Below are positions 1-8,800 of a stretch of DNA of 64,000 nt, piece by piece. Source of the stretch: an uncultured Desulfobacterales bacterium. GTDB lineage: Bacteria > Desulfobacterota > Desulfobacteria > Desulfobacterales > UBA11574. Where the stretch lies: NCBI GenBank assembly GCA_937998305.1, contig CALLDL010000120.1, positions 1-64,000 on the forward strand. The letters are read 5' to 3'. Position numbers and translations under genes: made by a program. Below the pieces are notes generated by a model. It was not told the origin of the DNA. It was given only the letters and a program-made list of their open reading frames with translations, and made no database searches. Each line of letters opens with the position of its first letter. Within the stretch, counting starts at the first letter, position 1.

Positions 1-3
1 ATT

Positions 4-38
4 TCACCCCTCACCATCACACGAATAGAGAGGGGTGA
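4..38. terminator. Stem-loop (TCACCCCTC...GAGGGGTGA), terminator-like
   Basis: 9-bp perfect inverted repeat at the left edge of a non-coding stretch. Confidence 0.4.
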
Positions 39-374
39 GCCATGTAGGATGGAAACAAAACGAAAGATTATTTTAGCCTTAGGTTTAAAATTATCAGATA
101 GTAACAAAGTTTTTCATTAGGTTAAAGAGTTATATTAAATATCAAAGAGCATATTAACGGATTAATGATCATGAAACTAGTAATTATCTTATTATTTGTC
201 ATCGTAATGATAGCTATTTTGTTGCAGTGTATACGGTCAATGCTTTACAGTGTCAGTGTAGACTATTTCCCCGGTATAAAGGATTTATGACACATCTTGA
301 CATATCACCACGTGGTATTATTTTTTAGACATTAGGTTGAAAATATATTTCTTCATTACCCAACCTCCTTAATG

Positions 375-410
375 ACCCCTGAGAGAGCGGCAACTCTTAG
401 GGGTTCTTTA
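375..410 (+). terminator. Rho-independent terminator-like hairpin
   Basis: CCCCTGAGAG...CTCTTAGGGG followed by TTCTTTATT. Confidence 0.5.
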
Positions 411-561
411 TTACCAAAGTTGCCGGTCCTCTCTCCCTGTTTAAATACATCTTTGCATACCACATTGTGATATTATTCGCGTTAAGATTTTGAGTGTATA
501 TGCCGATATCTTAAAAGAGGGATTTGGATTCTTATTTCTCTCCCTTTTTATCCCCTTGATT

Positions 562-606
562 AACCCCCGAAAATCGTGGGAGGCTACCTTACGTTTTCGG
601 GGGTTT
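562..606 (+). terminator. Strong terminator-like hairpin
   Basis: AACCCCCGAAAA...TTTTCGGGGGTT perfect 12-bp arms, followed by TTTCC. Confidence 0.55.
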
Positions 607-830
607 CCTATTCACAGGACAAGCCCAAAAATCATCCCTTTGTTTTTGCATTGAACCAATTTGATATCACAATATCGTCTATAGTCCAGATACTGGCACC
701 CATTAAAAGGCCCCTGTCAAGAGAAAACACCTCTCCTTTCCATCGAAACTCTTAATTCATTGCTACTGCAATGTGACATATTCACATCAGAATTATTACG
801 CAATACTATGTAAATAATGTAATAATTTTT

Positions 831-854
831 ATGTAATTTGCCCCACAATTACAT
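831..854. promoter_or_regulatory. Inverted repeat ATGTAATT-N8-AATTACAT, candidate activator (EBP) site
   Basis: Perfect 8-bp arms about 90 bp upstream of a sigma-54-like promoter; related TGTAAT/ATTACA half-sites occur upstream of the second PEP-CTERM cassette. Confidence 0.45.
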
Positions 855-944
855 AGTTTTTTCTATGAGTTTGCATACCTATTTTTCATCAAATTTATAT
901 TAACCATTTGATAAATCTATTATTAATAGACAACTTATTATTTT

Positions 945-960
945 TGCACGATTGTTGCAT
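945..960 (+). promoter_or_regulatory. Sigma-54-like -24/-12 promoter (TTGCACG-ATTG-TTGCA)
   Basis: One mismatch to TGGCACG-N4-TTGCA; upstream of a PEP-CTERM ORF. Confidence 0.6.
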
Positions 961-1058
961 AATTATAGATTAATAAGTGTATTTATGCGTCCAAAAAAAA
1001 GCCAAACTGAAGACTTTGAATTATTATATTTGCATTTTTATAATAAAAGAGGAAAGGG

Positions 1059-1304
1059 ATGAAGAAATTATTTATGGTTTTATTTGTTGTGATTATGTTT
1101 TTTGGAATTGTAGGCTGCCCTTCGCCTGATGATGGGGGAACCACATCAAGCTTTAAATTAGCAACTTCAACACTAGTTGCTTCTGCTGATGGAACTTTAA
1201 CCGGAGATGCTCCTCTCGCAACACCTGAGCCTGCTACACTTTTTTTGCTGGGCACTGGCTTAGTTGGTCTTGCAGGATTAGGACGCAAAAGATTTAAAAA
1301 GTAG
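1059..1304 (+). CDS. PEP-CTERM sorting domain microprotein (81 aa)
   Basis: N-terminal signal/lipobox-like segment and C-terminal TPEPATLFLLGTGLVGLAGLGRKRFKK. Confidence 0.9.
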   Translation: MKKLFMVLFVVIMFFGIVGCPSPDDGGTTSSFKLATSTLVASADGTLTGDAPLATPEPATLFLLGTGLVGLAGLGRKRFKK

Positions 1305-1310
1305 TTGGGT

Positions 1311-1460
1311 ATGAATCGAATATTGACCGATAATGGAGGAAGACGTTTAGGTATTGAAAGGCGTCAATTCTCTTATGATTTTCACATTCCTGAACGCAGA
1401 TCTGGAAAGGAACGGCGAAGCGGACTCGATAGAAGGCTAAAACCAAGAACATCAGAATAA
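1311..1460 (+). CDS. Arg-rich 49-aa microprotein (MNRILTDNGGRRLGIERRQFSYDFHIPERRSGKERRSGLDRRLKPRTSE)
   Basis: Not in the ORF track (too short); ATG 7 nt after the PEP-CTERM stop; same length as and 31/49 identical to the ORF at 24257. Confidence 0.75.
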   Translation: MNRILTDNGGRRLGIERRQFSYDFHIPERRSGKERRSGLDRRLKPRTSE

Positions 1461-1476
1461 CAAAAATTATTTTAAC

Positions 1477-1507
1477 AGGCAGGATCAGCTAATGGCTCTG
1501 CCTTTTT
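1477..1507 (+). terminator. Terminator of the PEP-CTERM/RR cassette 1
   Basis: GGCAG...CTGCC followed by TTTTT. Confidence 0.75.
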
Positions 1508-1586
1508 AATATCCATATCCTGTAGTTTGAGGTTTTAGAACCTATTGCATGTATCTGCTATGTATCTTGAGTTCTGAAGCTGGAAA

Positions 1587-1714
1587 AAAATTTGTGATAT
1601 CGTTTTTCAATAAGGGCAAATCCATTTTCGGGGGTTTGCTTTTTTTGCATTTCTGTAAGAAATAAGATATATGTATTTGAAATTGAGATGCTTGGACCTG
1701 TTGTTTTGGCAAGA
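1587..1714. repeat. About 125-bp intergenic repeat, copy 1
   Basis: TTGTGATATCGTTTTTCAATAAGGGCAAATCC...GGTTTGC...GTAAGAAATAAGATATATG...GAAATTGAGATGCTTGGACCTGTTGTTTTGGCAAGA; aligns to 2415-2545 and 3180-3298. Confidence 0.85.
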
Positions 1715-1856
1715 AATCACAACTTCCCCTCTTCTAAATCTCCCCAAAAAATAATACCTATAATTGACATTTATTCCTTCGTGAATATTTATGTGCACAT
1801 AATGAATTATTTTTATTTCACAAATTCCAAGAAAGATAATTCGTCAGGAGAAAAAA

Positions 1857-2348
1857 ATGGAAATAATTAAAAAATATAGATTCCTAAGTGTTTTTTTAAT
1901 TGCCCTTATTATCTACAGCTGTGCTTCATGGCAAAAGAACTACGGAAAACTCAGAATTTTACCTGAAAGCCGGAACGAAGTGACCATTCAAAATCTAATA
2001 GACAAATGGAATGATTATAACATTTATTATTCAGACATATATGAAGGATACAACCCTCGAGCAGCTCTGGGGATCATGTTCGATCCGAAAAATAATGAAA
2101 CAACACTGGTGGGTGATCGCTGGAAAAAGGTCAAGGATCAGAAAGATTTGATAGAGATGACCAAGTGGATTTATTCGAACACTCAGTATGAACCTTGGCT
2201 CAACGAGATTTTAGGGCCAGATGGAAAATTTTATGGCTATCTCTATTATTCATATGGATTTGTAACCCTTAAAGTTGTTGATGATAAAACGATGTTTGTG
2301 TTTAACTTAGAGGAACCTCGTGAAAAGGAAAATCGAATCTTCCATTGA
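1857..2348 (+). CDS. Hypothetical lipoprotein
   Basis: 163-aa ORF with hydrophobic N-terminus and lipobox-like IIYSCAS. Confidence 0.7.
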   Translation: MEIIKKYRFLSVFLIALIIYSCASWQKNYGKLRILPESRNEVTIQNLIDKWNDYNIYYSDIYEGYNPRAALGIMFDPKNNETTLVGDRWKKVKDQKDLIEMTKWIYSNTQYEPWLNEILGPDGKFYGYLYYSYGFVTLKVVDDKTMFVFNLEEPREKENRIFH

Positions 2349-2414
2349 TTAGATATAAATTCTCAATTCGGAACTTGCGATCACTGCTATTAAAACACAA
2401 GTATCATATCTAAA

Positions 2415-2545
2415 AAAAATTGTTGTGATATCGTTTTTCAATAAGGGCAAATCCATTTCACCGGGTTTGCCCTTTTTTGCATTTTTGTAAGAAATACGAT
2501 ATATTACCGGGAATTGAGATGCTTGAACCTGTGTTTATGGCAAGA
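2415..2545. repeat. About 125-bp intergenic repeat, copy 2
   Basis: Aligns with copy 1; contains perfect hairpin AAGGGCAAA...TTTGCCCTT and outer arms ATATCGTTTTTC/GAAATACGATAT. Confidence 0.85.
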
Positions 2546-2686
2546 TACATGTAATTTACAGAAAAGCGTATTTCACACTCAGAAAAAGCTCTATACAAGC
2601 AAACATTCCCTGCATGTCCCTCTTTCAAAATAACCAGCCATGCTCTTAACAGAAAGAGGTGTTCTGTAAAGAGTAGAGAGATCACC

Positions 2687-3115
2687 ATGAAGCTTAAAGG
2701 AAAAATAAAGGTATTTGTTCTAATTATAGTAAGTTTATTAGCTGGTTTTTACTTTTATCAAAAGTGGACATCCGAAATCCTCTGGGGAATATTTTTTGTT
2801 ATTATATTTGTTGCGGTACCGATTTTGATAGTGGTAACCATGAGGCTCTGGACGAGGTGTCCTCGGTGCCGCAGATACGGAGCAATACAAAAAATAGGTG
2901 CGGAACTTAAGAAAAAAGGAATCGATCCCGATCTACCTCCAGACCATCCCATTTGGAAAAAAGAAGAAACATCTTTAGATTTATCCATAGATTTATACGA
3001 TCTATTTTGCCGTTACTGGTGCAAGTATTGTAACTTTGAGTGGGAAGAAAAACCGCCACCCAGTTACAGATTCGATTCGCCACCACCCCCGTATGAGACC
3101 GGAAGGGAGGATTGA
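2687..3115 (+). CDS. Membrane protein with two CxxC pairs (Zn-ribbon-like) and proline-rich C-terminus
   Basis: Two TM segments, then CPRC ... CKYC, then PPPSYRFDSPPPPY. Confidence 0.65.
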   Translation: MKLKGKIKVFVLIIVSLLAGFYFYQKWTSEILWGIFFVIIFVAVPILIVVTMRLWTRCPRCRRYGAIQKIGAELKKKGIDPDLPPDHPIWKKEETSLDLSIDLYDLFCRYWCKYCNFEWEEKPPPSYRFDSPPPPYETGRED

Positions 3116-3179
3116 CATCATACTACATTCTCACTTCACTCTCTATTTCTGATATTCTTTGATCTGAAACTTTAACCCC

Positions 3180-3298
3180 AGATTTTGTATATCATAAGGG
3201 CAAATTCTTTTTCGGGGGTTTGCTTTTTTGCATTTCTGTAAAAAATAAGATATATGTACTGGAAATTGAGGTGCTTGAACCTGTTGTACTGGCAAGAT
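3180..3298. repeat. About 125-bp intergenic repeat, copy 3 (overlaps the lgt 3' end)
   Basis: AAGGGCAAATTCTTTTTCGGGGGTTTGC...GTAAAAAATAAGATATATGTACTGGAAATTGAGGTGCTTGAACCTGTTGTACTGGCAAGA. Confidence 0.85.
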
Positions 3299-4379
3299 AT
3301 TTCAAGAAAAAAGCAGGATATAATTTTTGTGATATCATCGGTGAGAAGGACTTTTTTCGAAGAAGATACTTATCCGTTTCTGTTGCATTTGATGTATTCG
3401 TCATATCTGCTGCTTCTATTTTGGGATACAGAATAGAGTAATTTAATCCGTCATGACGTTTCCCGTAGCGCTTTGGAATATCCTGGGTCCAATCACTTGG
3501 AATAATAGTTGGAAATAATAAAAGAATAATGAACACAACCCGTTTGAGGTTCAGCAATCGCGAGGATTCTATTCTCTGTGGACCCGTCGATACAGATGGT
3601 ATTGAATCATCCTCACCGCGTTGGGCCTTTCTGTAAAACCAAAACAGCATTACAATACCCAGCATCGTCATGAGAAGGTTGAATTCCTGGCCCGGAGGGA
3701 AGCCGTATAATTCAGTTCTGTATTCTCGGAAAAAATCTATAGGTATTCGAAGGAAACCATACCATAGTATAAACTGCGCCATGATAACTCCACGAGGCGG
3801 TTTATGTTTTCTTATCAGCAGCAGGAGTGGGATAAGCATGATGTTTTTTAAGCCATCGTATAGTACTACGGCATGTCGAAAACCTTCAGCATCCGGGAAT
3901 CGTACCGCCCACCATACGTCCGTAACACTGCCCACAATTTGGCCGTCTATAAAGTTTCCGATCCGGGCAATTCCCATAACGGCAGCGCCGGCAATTGCCA
4001 ATACATCAGCAACCGCGAGGAAGCTTTTTCTATAAACTTGACAAAATAGCACCATGCCGAGAATGCCGCCAAGAAGAATTCCATGGGTTGACATACCTCC
4101 CAGCCAAACCGCTGGTATGTGCAAAAGGTGAGAGCCGTAATATTCCCACTCGTAAAAAATTACCTCCACCATACGGCCACAAAGCAAAACACCAATGGCC
4201 ATGAAAAGGGTCAGGCTGTAAACTTCGTTTAAGCTCATTTCGAGTTGCTTGCGCGTTCTTTTTAACCAGAAGAAAACTTCGAGGAACCCGACTGTAAAAC
4301 TGGTTCCATAGAACCAGAGATAAAAGCCCCCGACTTTTGCATATATGGGATCTATATTATGTATGAATGGTCCGGGCAT
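3192..4379 (-). CDS. lgt: Prolipoprotein diacylglyceryl transferase, with extended C-terminus
   Basis: MGIARIGNFIDGQIVGSVTDVWWAVRFPD, PRGVIMAQFILWYGFLRIPIDFFRE typical of Lgt. Confidence 0.92.
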   Translation of the reverse strand: MPGPFIHNIDPIYAKVGGFYLWFYGTSFTVGFLEVFFWLKRTRKQLEMSLNEVYSLTLFMAIGVLLCGRMVEVIFYEWEYYGSHLLHIPAVWLGGMSTHGILLGGILGMVLFCQVYRKSFLAVADVLAIAGAAVMGIARIGNFIDGQIVGSVTDVWWAVRFPDAEGFRHAVVLYDGLKNIMLIPLLLLIRKHKPPRGVIMAQFILWYGFLRIPIDFFREYRTELYGFPPGQEFNLLMTMLGIVMLFWFYRKAQRGEDDSIPSVSTGPQRIESSRLLNLKRVVFIILLLFPTIIPSDWTQDIPKRYGKRHDGLNYSILYPKIEAADMTNTSNATETDKYLLRKKSFSPMISQKLYPAFFLKYLASTTGSSTSISSTYILFFTEMQKSKPPKKNLPL

Positions 4380-5149
4380 TGTGTGTGCCTATATGTTCCC
4401 AAAGCGATATCCATCGAAATAAAAAAACAAAGCGATAGCTGAAAAGATTAGTATGAAAAACTCAAAGATATTGGCATTTATTGGTATTCTTTTTTTCATT
4501 GTTAAAATCCTCTAATAGTAATTTTGAACCAATAAATAGCAACTCTCATACCAAAAATGGCAATATCCGTTACATTGTAATTTTAATGTTTTAGTAAATA
4601 TCTATATAGGGATGGCTTAAAAGGATATATTGCTGTAATTTCATCAGGATATGTTTTAGGTTGGAAATAAAATTCAAAATAACAAATTATTATGTTTTGT
4701 TTAACGCAACAGAATCAGTTAGGGAAGAAGTTATCAGAAGGGAGCAACAAAGGTTGACGTCGTCTCTATTATTTTAATTAACTTTCATAATATCAATTAA
4801 TTGAATGATTAAAAAAAGGTTTACAATGCAAAAAAAGTTGCACCGTTTCGGGGAGATGTTAATTGAATTGGTTAGTCGTTTTTATAGTGTTACTCCAGTT
4901 GCGATATTGTAAACGTATGTGATATTTACTTGAACCTGTGTTTACTGCTATGTATCCACCATTTTGACAACGTTTCAATTTGTTGTGATATCATACGCCA
5001 AAATTGAACTGGCATGTGATGTATTGATCCACCTGACGATTCTGTCAAATCAAATTTAGGTCTGGATCAATAATCAGACACCGCATGAAGTTTTTTCAAT
5101 GCTATTTTTGGTGCACTTGCAACTTGAATTCATCTTTTTAGAATAAAAT

Positions 5150-5187
5150 GAAAAAGCGAATAGCCTTTTTTACGACCATCCGCTTTT
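5150..5187 (-). terminator. Degenerate copy of the terminator found at 12974-13008
   Basis: AAAAAGCGAATAGCCTTTTTTACGACCATCCGCTTTT aligns with AAAAAAAGCGGATGGCCGTTTTAACGACCATCCGCTTA. Confidence 0.6.
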
Positions 5188-5208
5188 AAACAATAGGTTG
5201 CAACGAAT

Positions 5209-5297
5209 CTATTTGTGCGGCGCAGGTGCCGGAGATTTTGTCGCTGTCTTTTTCGCTTTTAGTGCTGCGATGTGTTTATCCACAACATCTATTTTTT
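5209..5297 (-). pseudogene. 3'-end remnant duplicating the tail of the histone-like gene 13037..14227
   Basis: Reverse strand encodes DVVDKHIAALKAKKTATKSPAPAPHK*, versus VVDKHIAALKAKKTATKSPAPVPPAKTKSPAPAAPAPHGKPHG* in the intact gene. Confidence 0.85.
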
Positions 5298-5304
5298 TCC
5301 CACA

Positions 5305-5820
5305 TTATGACTTCTTGAGGGATTCTCGTAAATCTTTATCTGTTACAAGTAAAAAGCTTAGAGGGCCCCAGTGAATTTTCCTTATCTTATTAAGGCAATT
5401 CAGAAGTTCCTTATTTTGTAAGTCATTGTAGAGAATCTTCTTTTCTTCGAGAAGAAATGTAATGTGAAAATTGACGATTATGTTTTTAATATCATCAAAT
5501 GTGCTAGAGATTATATCTCCAGACCTATTCATATAAAACCGTAATTGACGAGATTTGAAATCAATGTTTATTTTATACGCACTTTTCTTGAGAAGCTTTT
5601 CCACGCAGTAATATAATAAGCATAAGAGTAATATTGCACAGATCGTAACTATAATATTTAAATTTCCTTTATATACAGCAAGTACTATAATGAGTATAGT
5701 AAGTATAAGAAATTTTCCTAAATGCTTGATCACAAAAATATATCCTGCGGAGTGAGAGAAGCTATACGTTCCCTTAAATTCGTTTTCTTTAATCATTTCT
5801 TTCACTTGTGCGATAAGCAA
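5305..5820 (-). CDS. Small membrane protein, candidate partner/immunity protein of the upstream RHS protein
   Basis: Two TM segments then a soluble domain (YcxB-like appearance); starts 7 bp after the RHS ORF stop on the same strand. Confidence 0.6.
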   Translation of the reverse strand: MLIAQVKEMIKENEFKGTYSFSHSAGYIFVIKHLGKFLILTILIIVLAVYKGNLNIIVTICAILLLCLLYYCVEKLLKKSAYKINIDFKSRQLRFYMNRSGDIISSTFDDIKNIIVNFHITFLLEEKKILYNDLQNKELLNCLNKIRKIHWGPLSFLLVTDKDLRESLKKS

Positions 5821-5826
5821 ATCTCA

Positions 5827-8800
5827 TTAGAAGTCGATCATCCCCACGCCCCAACTGATTGGCGCAGTTGTCATTGCAGTAGTTACGTCCAGAACTGCTC
5901 CTCCTGCTCCAACAATAGTCTCTGTCGCAGCACCAAGTCCTCCGCCAATCGCTCCTGTCAAAGCCCCAATACCAGCGCCTTTGCCAGCCGCCCAAGCTAT
6001 ATCCCCGGTAGATGCACATGGGTTACTCCAGGCTTTACCAAACGCACCACCGAGTGCGCCACCAACTATTCCACCAGCTATTCCACCAACGAATCTTCCT
6101 AGCTGAGGTGCAACAATGCCAACCATGCCGCCAGCAAATCCACCCACAGCACCTGCTGCGATAGCTGTCCATACATTTCCGGATTGTATTCCTGAAAGGA
6201 ATCCACCATAGGCTCCTGCAATTGCGCCAATTACAACTCCAGCCTCACCAGTTGAATCAACTTTATTTATCGGATCGTTTAAGCAATATCCGTATAAGTC
6301 AGTATCTCCTCCAGTGAAAAGAATTGGATCTTTTGCGGTCCACCTACCGGTATCAGGATCATAGTCGCGGTATCCGAACCGAACTAATCCTGTGTCTCTA
6401 TCGTGCAGCCCCCCGGCAAAACAAAATGGCACCAAAAACGACGGATTGGTATCGTCAATGATATTCCCAAAGGAATCGTAATCGATTCTTTTTACCACAT
6501 TACCCGATGCATCTGCAACAATTCTTAAGGAACCCACCTGATCATAGGTGAGATAATAGGTGGAGCCGCCTTTGGTCATGGCAACGGGCGTTCGGCCGTC
6601 TGCATACTCAAATCGCATGAGGAGGTTGTCGCTGCCGTCATAAACTGCCAATAGTCGAGTTAACCCCTGCCAGAGATATTTTTCAGTGATGACACCATTA
6701 ATCTTTTTCACGATCCTTCTGCCTAATGGATCATGGACATGTTCGATGATCCGACCATCAGGGAGCGTAACGCTCAAAAGCTCCCCACGAGAGGAATAGT
6801 CATAAGTGGTGACATCTGATCCGTCGGTCTTGGCCGCTAAAAATCCGTCCAGGTTATAAGAATAAATTACAGAGCCTGCGGTTAACAGATGATCTTCGTC
6901 GTCGTAGGAAAAACTCTTTCCGGCAACCCCTCGTAATGTATTCATCTCATAAATGCGAGTTCCATTGGCATCGTATTGATATTCTTCAATCAGCGTGCTG
7001 TTTTTGGTTACCGTTCGCAGCCGCCCCATGGCATCATAGGTGTAGATGTAATCGGAAGATGTACTGCCGACAGTTTCTGACTTATTCGTTATACTTCCAT
7101 TATTATCCCTAATAAGATTCCATGAGGTTGAGTTTTGGCTATTTATAGTAAAGTCCTGTCCATCTATTTCGCCATAGCCATTAAAACTACGGCTCAGGTT
7201 CAGTGAACCTCCGGTTACGGACTCGGGAAGTCCATTTTGAGCATTGCGGGTGATAGCGAAACTGCCGGCACCGGTTAAAAGCCTGTCGTTGTCGTATGTG
7301 TAATTAACAGTATTGCTCGCATAGGTGAAGCATGTTAGGTCAAAATCATCGTTATAGGTGTAGCCAAAGGTCTGGTTTAACGTACCGCTCAAGGTTTCGA
7401 ACGTAACAAGTTTTCCATCATATCCATACGTAATCGATTCAGATCCCTTTGTGATCGAACCCACCTTTGTACTACATAGATAGGCAAAATCGATATTGCC
7501 TTCCGGGGTCTGGATCTGAGAAAGTCGTGTTGTATCATAGATATTTTTGATCTGGTTTCCGGAAGGAAAGTTGGTTTGTTTCAGTCTCCTGTCCTTGTCA
7601 TACACATAACTGTAGCTGCCGTTCAACGGGGTCTGGTATGCGTTGTTCAGATTGACCTTGTTATAACCAAACCCGTGATTGATGTTTGATGGATTGGTTA
7701 ACACGGTCATGTTGCCGTTTTTGTTGTAGGTTAAACCTATAGAGCTTCCATCTGGGCGGTTGATTCCGGTCATTCTGCCCACTGCATCACAACTGTAACT
7801 TGTTATGTAGTTCTCCGGATCGGTAATGGATTCCAGAAATCCTTGTGCATTATAAGTAAGGTCGGTCCCTCTGGTATTGGTATCCACAGACGTCAGCCTT
7901 CCTCTGGTATCATACCCGTAGGCCGTATCAAAAAGACCGGGTATGCTCATACTTTCTGTCACCAGTGTTGAAGGATCATAAAGCATGGTTATTGTTCTTC
8001 CTTCAGGAGACGTCACCGTTTTTTGAGATTTGAGAACGTTATTCTCAAACGTCGTCGACTTGCCGTTAACTGTCACCGTTTCGGTAATCAGATCCGGAAT
8101 GTCGTCCGTATCCGTATCCTGGTATGTCTTATCCCTGAGTGTAACCTTCTCCAGGGCGGAAGGCGTGGTTTCCATCATTTCTTTAACAAATTTAAATTTG
8201 TACTCAGAATCAAGGCCATATTTAAATTCAAGATCCATACCGCAGGGAAGGGTTTTATTCACGGTCAACCCATCGCCTGATTCACTAAACAGAGCCTGAG
8301 AGCCTGTAGGATCGTTAATGGTGGAAGTGTAAGCCCCGGTTGAGTATGTGTAATCCAAGTAAGAGGTAAGGTTTCCTTCTCCGGTGAGCACCTCTGTTAG
8401 AATATCGCCATTTGCAGAGGCCGTTCTGCTGAATTGCCAGTGTCCGCCTTCCTGATCTATAGCATCCGTCAACTTTCCGTTGGAATCAAACACATGTTCA
8501 AATCGATTTGCTTCAGGCTCTATCTTGGCTGTCATCAGCCCGTCAGGGGTGTACTCAAAGCTGTAGAAACTGCCTTCCGGATAGGTGATGCGGGTAAGAT
8601 GGTTATCGGCTTCTATGGTTAACTGGGTCGTGAGACCATCGAGAGAAGTAATCGATGTCGGCACACCGTTTCCGTTCCGATTGATTGTGGTTTGGTTGCC
8701 AAATTGATCGGTGATGTAGATCAGATTGTTGTTTTCGTCATAGCCGAATTCATGTATTATAGCTCCCGTATCAAGGTCGATGGTGGTTTTGTGAAGACTA

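Noticed and set aside
983-1288. Minus-strand 101-aa ORF
   Set aside because: Antisense to a clear PEP-CTERM gene; composition mirrors the complementary coding strand.
1587-3298. 125-bp repeats as bona fide integron attC sites
   Set aside because: Size and folding are suggestive, but I could not identify convincing RYYYAAC/GTTRRRY core sites and no integrase is in the window; kept only as a structured repeat.
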